NCBI GenBank assembly: GCA_965279065.1
Contig: OZ257134.1
Coordinates: forward strand, 496,001-560,000
Direction: 5' to 3'
Origin: JAKAXS01 sp965279065
GTDB taxonomy: Bacteria > Pseudomonadota > Alphaproteobacteria > Rhizobiales > Hyphomicrobiaceae
DNA length: 64,000 nucleotides
Of the stretch, positions 56,596 through 64,000 are shown in pieces (the stretch's first letter is position 1; each line of letters opens with the position of its first letter). The notes beneath the pieces are model-generated. The model did no database searches. It was not told the origin of the DNA and was given only the letters and a program-made list of their open reading frames with translations. Both the position numbers and the translations under genes were made by a program.

Positions 56596-58395
56596 TCATT
56601 CCCCCAGCCCGAACACCACCACGGCGCCGCCTTGCCGGTAGCCCCACAGCGAGTTTCCTCCGGCCGCTACGGCAACGTACTGCTTCCCATCTACGGCGAA
56701 GCTGATCGGCGGCGCGTTGACGCCCGCGCCGCAGTTGAAGCTCCACAGCCGTTCGCCGGTCTTCGCATCGAAAGCGGTCAGGTCGCTCTCGCCCTCCCCC
56801 GAGAACACCAGCCCGCCCGCAGTCGCCAGCACGCCACCCACGAGAGGCCCCGTGGTCTTCTGCTGCCACAGGATCTTGCCTTTGGCCTTGAGGTCGATCG
56901 CCGATAGCGTGCCCCACTTTTCGCCGCCGTCGATCGTCTCGAACGCCGACGTCTTGATCGCCGGCTTGTCGCCGTCCGCCGGAATCTCGCGAAGCACGTA
57001 GCGCATCGGCAGATGCATCGCGGCAACGAACGCCAAGCCGCCCTTTTCGTCGACCGACGTCGGCGACCAGTTCGATCCGCCACCGGCACCAGGTGCAACC
57101 GTCACGCCAGCAAGCGTCGGCTTGGCGAACAGATTGCTCTGCGGCACGAACGCTTCGGACTTGAACAGCAGGCGGCCGTCTCGCCGGTCGTGCACGTAGT
57201 ACCAGCCGAGTTTGCTGGCCTGTCCCACGGCCGGAATCGTCTCACCCTCTATCGTCACGTCGAACAACACCGGCGGGCTGGCGACGTCATAGCCCCACAG
57301 GTCGTGCGGGATCTGCTGATAGTGCCAGACGAGCTTGCCCGTCTTGGCCTCGACGGCGACGAGCGACGAGGAATAGAGGTTGTCGCCCGGACGCGTATCG
57401 TCGATCGATTGTGGTGAGGGATTGCCGATGCCGAAGTAGAGCAGGCCGCGCTCCGCATCGACGGCCGGCGAATGCCAGATCGATCCCCCGCCAAACTTCC
57501 ACGCATCGGGGAACTTGGCGGCCGCCGCCTTCTCGGCCGCGATGTCGCGATGCAACGGCACGCCGTCGGGCGTTGTCTCGCGATACTCGCCCTCCCAACC
57601 CTGCTGCGTCGTATCGAACTGCCACACTTTCGCGCCCGTCTTGGCATCGTAGGCGGCCATGAACCCCGGCCGCCCGTAGTGGCCGGCGACACCGATCACC
57701 GCCCCGAGCGGCATGCCGGGCCGGGCCCCGTCGAGATGCAGCCCGTAGCCGACCCCGGTGATGCCCGCGATGACCATGCCGTCGTAGACCAGCGGTGCTG
57801 CCGAGGCGCCCACGCCCGTCGATCCCGTGATATCGCGCTGGCCGAGCACCTCGCCGCGTGCGCGCTTGTCCTCGGTCTCGACAGCATTGGGCGTATCGCC
57901 CGTCATCGCGATATCCCAGGCCACCTTGCCCGTCTTGGCGTCGAGTGCCACGACGCGCGCGTCCACCGTCGCGACGTACACGAGACCGTCGCCGAGCGCC
58001 ACGCCGCGGTTCGACGGCCCGCAGCATAGCTTCTCCGTCTTCTTCTTGTGCTCGTAGCGCCAGAGTTCGCGCCCGCTCGTCGCGTCGATCGCGATCACGT
58101 GCGAGAACGGAGCCGACAGGTACATGATGCCGTCAGCTACCAGCGGCGTCGTTTGAAACGTCGCGGCGATGCCGGTCTGGTAGATCCACTTGGGAACCAG
58201 CTTCTTGACCGTGCCGGTGTTGATCTGCCCCAGCGGCGAGAAGCGCTGGTTGGAATAGTCCCGCCCATGCGTCAGCCAGTTCGCTTGATCAACATGCGCT
58301 GCATTCAGCCGATCCGCCGTAATCGGCTCCGCCTGGGCGAGCCCCGTGGATCCGGCTAATGCTAGCGCAAGTGTCCAGCCCGCCCGAAGCTTCAT
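56596..58395 (-). CDS. Periplasmic PQQ-dependent dehydrogenase (eight-bladed propeller)
   Basis: A 599-residue quinoprotein of the methanol/alcohol and related dehydrogenase family. A signal peptide (residues 1-22, ending AQA) leads into a repeat propeller with tryptophan-docking motifs such as AIDATSGRELWRYEHKKKT, ALDAKTGKVAWDIAM and AFDAKTGERLWSFNCGAG. The vicinal disulfide C124-C125 that sits on PQQ is in EKLCCGPSNRG. The likely catalytic Asp region is QIPHDLWGYDVASPPVLFDV, closer to the sugar/polyol type than to XoxF, so Ca(II) is more likely than a lanthanide. There is no fused heme domain. The alcohol or sugar substrate is not predictable. Confidence 0.88.
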   Translation of the reverse strand: MKLRAGWTLALALAGSTGLAQAEPITADRLNAAHVDQANWLTHGRDYSNQRFSPLGQINTGTVKKLVPKWIYQTGIAATFQTTPLVADGIMYLSAPFSHVIAIDATSGRELWRYEHKKKTEKLCCGPSNRGVALGDGLVYVATVDARVVALDAKTGKVAWDIAMTGDTPNAVETEDKRARGEVLGQRDITGSTGVGASAAPLVYDGMVIAGITGVGYGLHLDGARPGMPLGAVIGVAGHYGRPGFMAAYDAKTGAKVWQFDTTQQGWEGEYRETTPDGVPLHRDIAAEKAAAAKFPDAWKFGGGSIWHSPAVDAERGLLYFGIGNPSPQSIDDTRPGDNLYSSSLVAVEAKTGKLVWHYQQIPHDLWGYDVASPPVLFDVTIEGETIPAVGQASKLGWYYVHDRRDGRLLFKSEAFVPQSNLFAKPTLAGVTVAPGAGGGSNWSPTSVDEKGGLAFVAAMHLPMRYVLREIPADGDKPAIKTSAFETIDGGEKWGTLSAIDLKAKGKILWQQKTTGPLVGGVLATAGGLVFSGEGESDLTAFDAKTGERLWSFNCGAGVNAPPISFAVDGKQYVAVAAGGNSLWGYRQGGAVVVFGLGE

Positions 58396-58539
58396 GGTCT
58401 GTTCCTTTTGCGATTGGCGCTACCCCGTCTCTAGGGCAGAGCTGTTTCGCCGGCAAATGACGCTTGGTCAAACTTTCATCATCAGCCCAGGCTATGCGCC
58501 CAAGGACGATTATTGGCTGCGGCCAATGCTGGGGGACGC

Positions 58540-59427
58540 ATGAGTGGAGTACTTCGGGGTATAACGGCCCTGGCTGTTTCCGGCACGGCCCTGTACGCGG
58601 GTTTCGCGCACCGGTCGCCATGGATCATCGGGCTGCTGGCACTGAGTTTCACGGTCCTGTACATTGCCGGCAAGGCCGCCTCTTGGCGCGTCCTGGCGCA
58701 GCAGGGCGCCGCCGCCGTCCTCAAGGCCCTGCTGGTGACCTTGCCCATCCAGGGCGTCGTCGCTGGTGTGTTCTACCTCATCGGTCTTGGCGTCGGAGCC
58801 CTCGTCGCGCGCCGCGAGATCGCCGCGGCGCTGGAGCCATTCGATGTGACGCTGGCCGGCGGTCTGCTCGTGTTCGGCATCGCTGCCTCCGCGTTGATCT
58901 ATACGGTCGAGGCACGTGCCGATGCGGCGCCGGCACACGAACTGTCGGCGGGCATTCGCGAAATCATGGATGAGACGCACGAACTCGGCCAGCAGGTCGT
59001 CGCCATGCCGATCCAGATCTTTGCCTTATCGCGTCGCCTCACCGATCATCCCGATCGCCAGGAGGCGTTGGCGGCGATGGAACAATTCTTCGACGACGAC
59101 AACGCCTTCGTCCGCCGTGTCGCCTACACCGCGTTGCGCTTCATGGGCCAGGACGGTCGCGACCTCGATCCGAACAACCTCGACCAGCACGTCATCAAAG
59201 GCATGAGCGACGCCGCCGTCTGGGTGCGTTACGACGCGGCTTGGATCGCCGGCGTCATCAAGGGTGATGATGCGGCCTACGCCATCGGCCTGCGCCAGAT
59301 GATCGAGGATGCCGTCGCCGCTCAGGTCAACCGCGCCGACAAGTCCGACGCTGAACACCAGGCCCTCACGCGTGCACGTGAGAGCCTGAAACTCGTTGAG
59401 ACGCGGCTAGGCCAGTCGTCCGGCTAG
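58540..59427 (+). CDS. Membrane protein with C-terminal helical-repeat (HEAT-like) domain
   Basis: A 295-residue protein. ATG 58540 has GGGGGAC immediately upstream. Residues 1-130 hold four hydrophobic segments (GITALAVSGTALYAGFAHRS, IIGLLALSFTVLYIAGKAAS, VLKALLVTLPIQGVVAGVFY and LAGGLLVFGIAASALIYTVE). The cytoplasmic remainder is helical: EQFFDDDNAFVRRVAYTALR followed by MSDAAVWVRYDAAWIAGVIK, resembling HEAT repeats. No enzyme motif is visible. It lies alone between two PQQ dehydrogenase genes that point the other way; function unknown. Confidence 0.7.
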   Translation: MSGVLRGITALAVSGTALYAGFAHRSPWIIGLLALSFTVLYIAGKAASWRVLAQQGAAAVLKALLVTLPIQGVVAGVFYLIGLGVGALVARREIAAALEPFDVTLAGGLLVFGIAASALIYTVEARADAAPAHELSAGIREIMDETHELGQQVVAMPIQIFALSRRLTDHPDRQEALAAMEQFFDDDNAFVRRVAYTALRFMGQDGRDLDPNNLDQHVIKGMSDAAVWVRYDAAWIAGVIKGDDAAYAIGLRQMIEDAVAAQVNRADKSDAEHQALTRARESLKLVETRLGQSSG

Positions 59428-59588
59428 CACGGTTTGCCGGTACCGCAGACTCGTGGTCGAGGCAGGCTATGGCCGCTCGGCCCGCCGTTCCCGTCACACC
59501 GCGGCGAACTCGTTTAGTCGATCGAAGTGGCCAATGTCGCGTCGGCATCACAGCCGCACCGCCTCACTGCAGTGCGGCTGTGGATCAC

Positions 59589-60860
59589 TTACGACTCCGG
59601 CGTGAACTTGTAGATGTTGCCCTCGTCCGTCGCGGTGTACAGGCTGCCGTCGGGCCCCTGCACGAGCGAACGGAAGCGGGCGGAATCGACCGGAAGGTCC
59701 AGCTTCGTAGCGGTGGACGACTTGCCGTCGGCAGCGATGTCGATGACTTCGATGCGTTTGCCGAACGGCGTCCCCCCGAAACCGATGCCCATGATCCCGA
59801 CGGCAAGGCGACCCTTAAGGGGACCCCACTTCTCGTCGGTGAGATACGCGGCGCTCGACGTGCCTTGCGACAGCCCGTTGTTGTTCCAGGCTGGCACCAT
59901 TGCTTCGGGATAGGTCTTGAGGTCCGTCATCGGCATGAACTTCACGCGCTCTTTCGGATCCATCCCGTCCATCTGGTTCGGGCTATAGCCGCAGTAGTCG
60001 ACGGGGCAGTCCTTGCGGCCGGCCATGTTGGGACGTGGGTCCCATCCGCCGTTGCCGCCGACCTTGAGCACCGTGACCTCGTCGGAGTGCCAGGGGCCAT
60101 TCTCGGAGACCACGGGCGTTCCGTCGTTCGGGCGGAAGGCGATGCCTTGCACGTTGCGGTGACCGTACGTGTAGATGCGGGGATCGAATCCTTGCGGCGG
60201 CTTGTTGCCCGGTGCGGCCTTTCCGTCGCGATCGACACGCAGCACCTTGCCGCCTACGATCGTCGGCGATTGCGGAACGATGCCGTTATGGGTGTCGCCG
60301 GTGGTCTGATAGATGAAGCCGTCAGGCCCGAAGCGAACGCGTCCGCCGTTGTGCGCGCCAGGTCCGCCGAATGGATGGTCCGTCGCCTTCGGCTTGTACG
60401 GCACGTCATCGATGATGTCGGTCCGGTCCGACACGGCGCCAAGATCCTCGCTCAATTTGAGACGCATCAGGCGGTTCGTGCCAGGAGCCGTCTTGCTGGA
60501 CGTCGAATAGACGAAGATGAAACGGTTCTTGGCGAAGTCGGGATCGACTGCCACGCCCTGCATGCCGGCCTGCCCCTCGCAGAACAGGTCGTCGGCGGTG
60601 CTGGCGTAGCCACTGGTACCCTTCATCCCGAGAAGTTTCTTCGGTTCTCCTGATGCCGGTTTGACGGACAACCCCTTGCACTTTTCTGTGAAGAGCATCG
60701 ATCCGTCGGGCAGGAACGCCATGTCCCAGGGGTTCTCCAGCCCCGAAAGGACCGTTTCGCTTTTGAGTTTCGGTCCCTCGGTGGCGATAGCGGTCGCAAG
60801 GCCGAACGGCATGGCTAGCGCCATCGCTGCCCCGAGCGTGGTGGCTTTTACGTTGATCAA
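59589..60860 (-). CDS. PQQ-dependent sugar dehydrogenase (Gdh-B/sorbosone dehydrogenase fold)
   Basis: A 423-residue exported quinoprotein with six-bladed propeller. I start at TTG 60860 because GGGAG lies 6 bases upstream and a signal peptide follows (ATTLGAAMALAMPFGLATAI); an ATG at 60926 has no ribosome site. Family motifs include GLENPWDMAFLPDGSMLFTE, GAGMQGVAVDPDF-like QAGMQGVAVDPDFAKNRFIF, HNGGRVRFGPDGFIYQTTGD with the catalytic-His equivalent, and YTYGHRNVQGIAFRPNDGT. It oxidises an aldose or aldehyde in the periplasm. Two cysteine pairs (DDLFCEGQ; RKDCPVDYCGY) may form disulfides. Confidence 0.88.
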   Translation of the reverse strand: MINVKATTLGAAMALAMPFGLATAIATEGPKLKSETVLSGLENPWDMAFLPDGSMLFTEKCKGLSVKPASGEPKKLLGMKGTSGYASTADDLFCEGQAGMQGVAVDPDFAKNRFIFVYSTSSKTAPGTNRLMRLKLSEDLGAVSDRTDIIDDVPYKPKATDHPFGGPGAHNGGRVRFGPDGFIYQTTGDTHNGIVPQSPTIVGGKVLRVDRDGKAAPGNKPPQGFDPRIYTYGHRNVQGIAFRPNDGTPVVSENGPWHSDEVTVLKVGGNGGWDPRPNMAGRKDCPVDYCGYSPNQMDGMDPKERVKFMPMTDLKTYPEAMVPAWNNNGLSQGTSSAAYLTDEKWGPLKGRLAVGIMGIGFGGTPFGKRIEVIDIAADGKSSTATKLDLPVDSARFRSLVQGPDGSLYTATDEGNIYKFTPES

Positions 60861-61073
60861 AGTTTCACTCCCATTCAATGGATTTGCTTTTCGGTCACGC
60901 CATAGTGTTACTGTATAGCGTTCCATTGAGAAGTGGGTCTCAGCCGATCGGGAAAAATTCCGCGCTGTTCAGTGGGCGTCCGGTATGGGCGGGACGAGGT
61001 AGCGCGTGGTCCGTGCGGGCGACTGATGCGGGCTGACGAATTGGGCGGCCTACGGCGCTTGCGCTAGTCGTTG

Positions 61074-61823
61074 CTAAACACACCGTCCCCCGTCCACTTC
61101 CAGCGCTACGCCGGTGATGAACTCAGACGCCGGGTCCGCGAAGAACACGGCCGCGTTGGCAATGTCGGACGGACGCGACATCCGCCCCAGCGGAATGCCG
61201 GTGAGGAACTTCGCGCGGTTTTCCGGCGTGTCGGCGGCGCCCATGAACTGCTCCAGCATGCCGGTCTCGCCGATCACGGGATTGATGGCATTGACGCGGA
61301 TGTTTTTCGGAGCAAGTTCCGCCGCCATCGACTTCGTCAACGTGATCGCGGCCCCCTTTGAGCCGTTGTACCAGGTCAGACCCGGCCGCGGTCGGACACC
61401 CGCCGTCGATGCTGTGGTGATGATCGATCCGCCGCCGCGCTTCTCCATCTCGGGAACGCAGGCGAGCGTCGCGAGGTAGATCGCCTTCACATTGACCGCA
61501 TAGATGCGATCGAAGTCTTTCTCGCTGACGTCCAGCAGCGACTGGTTCTTGTGTGTCACGCCGGCGTTGTTGACCATGATATCCAGACCGCCGAAGGCAG
61601 CAACGGCGGCAGCCACCATCGCGTCGACGTCGATCTTCTTGGACACATCGCAGGCAAATGCCTTCGCCTTGCCGCCCAGTCCGGCGGTCACGGTCTCGGC
61701 CGCCGTGCCGTTGAGGTCGGCCACGAGCACCTGTGCGCCCTCGCGCACGAACGCCTCCACGATGCCGAGGCCGAATCCGGATGCTCCGCCGGTCACGATG
61801 GCAATCTTGCCCTGCAGCCTCAT
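61074..61823 (-). CDS. Short-chain dehydrogenase/reductase (glucose 1-dehydrogenase-like)
   Basis: A 249-residue NAD(P)-dependent oxidoreductase from ATG 61823; a long in-frame extension overlaps pheA and is rejected. The cofactor motif TGGASGFGLGI is at 12-22, with acidic D37 (VLVADLNG) favouring NAD. NNAG is present in DIMVNNAGVTHKNQ. The catalytic Ser, Tyr and Lys appear as STAGVRPRPGLTWYNGSKGA, Tyr153 and Lys157. It is 5 bases after the pheA stop, so it is probably the last gene of kdsB-pheA-SDR. The substrate is unknown. Confidence 0.9.
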   Translation of the reverse strand: MRLQGKIAIVTGGASGFGLGIVEAFVREGAQVLVADLNGTAAETVTAGLGGKAKAFACDVSKKIDVDAMVAAAVAAFGGLDIMVNNAGVTHKNQSLLDVSEKDFDRIYAVNVKAIYLATLACVPEMEKRGGGSIITTASTAGVRPRPGLTWYNGSKGAAITLTKSMAAELAPKNIRVNAINPVIGETGMLEQFMGAADTPENRAKFLTGIPLGRMSRPSDIANAAVFFADPASEFITGVALEVDGGRCV

Positions 61824-61828
61824 AGGGC

Positions 61829-62728
61829 TTAGCCTTTCTTGCCGCGCTTTAGCGCCTCGATGCGATAGGGGCTGGCGGGATACGTGCCGAGCACCTTCAT
61901 CTCCGACGAGAAGAACGACAGCTCTTCCAGCGCCAGCTTCACCGGCCGCTCCGAGGGATGTCCGTCGATGTCGGCGAAGAACATCGTCGCGTTGAACGTG
62001 CCCTCCGTCTGGTAGCTCTCCAGCTTCGTCATATTCACCGAGTTCGTGGCAAACCCGCCGAGCGCCTTGTACAGCGCTGCCGGCACGTTGCGCACACGGA
62101 ACAGGAATGTGGTGACGACCGGCCCGTTGCCCGGCTTGGCGTCGTCGGGCTCGTTGGCCAGGATCACGAAGCGCGTCGTGTTGTGGGCCTCGTCTTCGAT
62201 ATCGCTCTTCAGGATCTTGAGGCCGTAGATCTCCGCCGCTAGCCGCGAGGCGATTGCCCCGATCGTCGTGTCCTCGCTCTCCGCCACCATGCGCGCCGAA
62301 CCCGCGGTGTCCGCCTCCGGCACCGGCTTCAGGCCCAGCTTCCGCAGCGTGCCGCGGCATTGCCCGAGCGCCTGCGTATGGCTCAGCACCCGCTTGATCG
62401 AACCCACCGTCGCGCCCGGCTTTGCCATCAGCTGATGGCGCACGCGCAGGAAGTGCTCGCCCACGATGTAGAGTTCGGCATCCGGCAGCAGATGGTGGAT
62501 GTCAGCCACGCGCCCCGCGACCGAATTCTCGATCGGAATCATCGCGTATTCGACATCACCCTGCTTCACTGCGGCCAGCGCATCTTCAAAGGTCGCGCAG
62601 GCGACGGCCTCTGCCTTGGGAAACGCTTCCGTACAGGCCAGGTGCGAGTTGGCGCCCGGTTCGCCCTGGTAGGCGATGCGCTCGCGCGACCGCCGGCCGC
62701 TGGACTTCGATTTGACAGCTTTGCTCAT
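61829..62728 (-). CDS. pheA: Prephenate dehydratase
   Basis: A 299-residue enzyme for phenylpyruvate formation on the phenylalanine path. It begins with a short basic tail and then RIAYQGEPGANSHLACTEAF. The catalytic motif TRF is in DEAHNTTRFVILANE, near residue 184. The regulatory ACT domain at ~205-290 contains TTFLFRVRNVPAALYKALGG and the Phe-binding segment NMTKLESYQTEGTFNATM (an ESRP variant). It is the monofunctional form without chorismate mutase. It follows kdsB by 30 bases on the same strand. Confidence 0.96.
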   Translation of the reverse strand: MSKAVKSKSSGRRSRERIAYQGEPGANSHLACTEAFPKAEAVACATFEDALAAVKQGDVEYAMIPIENSVAGRVADIHHLLPDAELYIVGEHFLRVRHQLMAKPGATVGSIKRVLSHTQALGQCRGTLRKLGLKPVPEADTAGSARMVAESEDTTIGAIASRLAAEIYGLKILKSDIEDEAHNTTRFVILANEPDDAKPGNGPVVTTFLFRVRNVPAALYKALGGFATNSVNMTKLESYQTEGTFNATMFFADIDGHPSERPVKLALEELSFFSSEMKVLGTYPASPYRIEALKRGKKG

Positions 62729-62758
62729 GGAAGGATCGCCAGGTGAGAGACGTCGACG

Positions 62759-63496
62759 TCAGGCGGATGCGGCCAAAATCTGGCGCGCCCGGTCGAGGTC
62801 AGCGGGAGTATCGACACCGAGCGGAACGGTGTCAACGACAGCCACGTCGATGCGCATGCCACCCTCGAGCGCCCGCAGCTGCTCGAGCTTCTCCCGCTTC
62901 TCCAGGTGCGAGGGCGGTATGGAAATAAACCGCTCCAGCGCGAAGCGGCGGTAGGCGTATATGCCGATGTGGTGATAGAGCGGCCCTTCGCCATGCGGCG
63001 CCGTCGCCCGCGTGAAATAGAGAGCCCGCAGCCTGTCGGACGCCAGGGGCGTTCCTACAACCTTGACGACGTTGGGGTTAGTCCGCTCCGCTGCGTCGTG
63101 GATGGCCGCCGCCAGCGTGGAAATGTCCGGGCCCTTGTCGGCCAGTGGAGCTAGGCATGACGCCACGAGCTTGGGCTCCAGCGTCGGCAGGTCGCCCTGC
63201 AGGTTGACGATGAACTCCGCGTCGGCATCCGGGTCGATCCGGCTCACCGCCTCGAACACGCGATCCGAGCCCGAGGCATGGTCGGCGCGTGTCATCACGG
63301 CCTCGCCACCCGCCGCGCGAACCGCCGCCAGGATCTCTTCCGCGTCCGTGGCGACGACGACCCGCCCGGCTTCCGCCGCCATGGCCCGGCGCCAGACATG
63401 GACGATCATCGGCACGCCGTTGATGTCTGCCAGCGGCTTGCCCGGAAGCCGGCTGGCCTGCATGCGGGCGGGAATGATGATCAGATTTCGGCTCAT
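62759..63496 (-). CDS. kdsB: 3-deoxy-manno-octulosonate cytidylyltransferase
   Basis: A 245-residue enzyme that activates KDO as CMP-KDO for lipopolysaccharide. ATG 63496 gives the family start MSRNLIIIPARMQASRLPGK, which binds CTP. IVNLQGDLPTLEPKLVASCL contains the metal-site Asp, and VVATDAEEI and HIGIYAYRRFALERF are further signatures. Longer readings upstream are rejected. It is divergent from cycM and heads the kdsB-pheA operon, a usual arrangement in Hyphomicrobiales. Confidence 0.96.
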   Translation of the reverse strand: MSRNLIIIPARMQASRLPGKPLADINGVPMIVHVWRRAMAAEAGRVVVATDAEEILAAVRAAGGEAVMTRADHASGSDRVFEAVSRIDPDADAEFIVNLQGDLPTLEPKLVASCLAPLADKGPDISTLAAAIHDAAERTNPNVVKVVGTPLASDRLRALYFTRATAPHGEGPLYHHIGIYAYRRFALERFISIPPSHLEKREKLEQLRALEGGMRIDVAVVDTVPLGVDTPADLDRARQILAASA

Positions 63497-63685
63497 GCTG
63501 ATATGGCTTTCGCAGTGCTGGCGGAATCGCCGACGAACCCGCTGGATCGGGGCGCCGGCGACGCTGATCGGTAAGTGACAAATGGTCTCGGGGCAAGGGT
63601 CGATCCTGGCACCGCGTGATCTTGCCCTGCAACCGTGTTCACCTATAGAACCCAGGTAACGAAGACGCACGGGAATCGGGACCCG

Positions 63686-64000
63686 ATGATGGACTCATTC
63701 GAATTTTCTAAGATCGCCGCTGGCGTGCTGCTGGCGCTGCTGGTTATCGTCGGCTCGCGCACGTACATTCAGAGCCATCATCCTCACTATGATGAGGCCG
63801 CCGGCTTCCAGCTGCCGGCACCGCCGCCGGAAGAAGCCGCGCCCGCGGCCGGCGCCGCGGCTGCGAAGGCACCGGAATTCAATCCGGCCGAGGTCGTCGC
63901 CCTGATCAAGACCGCCAAGCCGGATGCCGGCAAGCAGGCCCTGGGCAAATGCCTCGCCTGCCACACGGCCGATAAGGCGGCCGCCAGCAAGGCCGGCCCG
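63686..64000 (+). CDS. cycM: Membrane-anchored cytochrome c, CycM-like (3' end outside window)
   Basis: The first 105 codons of a c-type cytochrome. An N-terminal uncleaved anchor (IAAGVLLALLVIVGSRTYI, ~10-28) is followed by an Ala/Pro/Glu linker and then the heme site C89-LA-C92-H93 in ALGKCLACHTADKAAASKAG. CycM carries electrons from the bc1 complex to the aa3 oxidase. Start ATG 63686 (a second Met follows) has GGGAC close upstream. Its position opposite kdsB-pheA matches other members of the order. Truncated by the window edge. Confidence 0.88.
   Translation, partial: MMDSFEFSKIAAGVLLALLVIVGSRTYIQSHHPHYDEAAGFQLPAPPPEEAAPAAGAAAAKAPEFNPAEVVALIKTAKPDAGKQALGKCLACHTADKAAASKAGP

Noticed and set aside
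61824..62360. Long N-terminal extension of the SDR gene into pheA
   Set aside because: The extension is out of frame with pheA on the same strand and has no homology pattern; the SDR cofactor motif begins right after Met at 61823.

Overview
This is a high-GC alphaproteobacterial chromosome segment, most likely from the order Hyphomicrobiales (Rhizobiales). The signs are an rrn operon with tRNA-Ile(GAT) and tRNA-Ala(TGC) in the spacer, a helix-9 intervening hairpin in the 23S rRNA, the linked block lysC / ptsP / RodZ-like HTH / prfA / prmC / DUF4167 / MOSC / clpB, and a cycM-type cytochrome c divergent from kdsB-pheA. The family cannot be fixed from the window alone. No prophage, transposase, CRISPR array or replication origin was seen.

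Layout. 0-10 kb: an exported protein with an internally duplicated domain, an HlyD secretion pair, a small membrane protein, an FAD monooxygenase, a two-gene RND efflux pump with a palindromic candidate operator, and a ThiO-like amino-acid oxidase. 10-15 kb: a DmpA-type aminopeptidase, a cluster of hairpin repeats in inverted orientation around a DUF559 nuclease gene and a deleted copy of it, then gamma-glutamyltransferase. 15-20 kb: an L,D-transpeptidase with a strong terminator, a metal block (znuA divergent from DUF1007-NicO), and ubiE. 20-30 kb: accessory genes including a DUF3829 protein, a split YeeE/YedE transporter, a DUF6745 pair, cbpA-cbpM, a cupin, cytochrome b561, a two-domain peptidoglycan hydrolase without a signal peptide, and a broken duplicate of the clpB 3' end. 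30-47 kb: the housekeeping block clpB to lysC, divergent ubiG, a GYF-like membrane protein and an M23 peptidase. 47-53 kb: a complete rrn operon.

The most interesting part is the minus-strand operon 56306 to 53130, which looks like a RiPP (ribosomally made, post-translationally modified peptide) pathway. Its first gene encodes an 88-residue precursor. The last 36 residues before a terminal Ser form twelve consecutive triplets, eleven of them Phe-X-(Asn/Asp/Gln/Glu). It is followed by a GrrM-like radical SAM/SPASM maturase of the three-residue-cyclophane type, a tetrapyrrole-methylase-fold methyltransferase that keeps the Tyr/Arg/Tyr spacing of borosin backbone N-methyltransferases, and an HxD...H oxygenase. 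The genes are tightly packed or overlapping, begin at a good -35/-10 pair and end at a terminator shared with the rrn operon. I infer a repetitive peptide carrying several Phe-derived cyclophanes that is further methylated and/or hydroxylated. I do not know of a described pathway with this gene combination and this core.

56-64 kb: a periplasmic PQQ dehydrogenase, a membrane/HEAT-like protein, a PQQ sugar dehydrogenase, an SDR oxidoreductase, pheA, kdsB, and a cycM-type cytochrome c that runs off the right edge.
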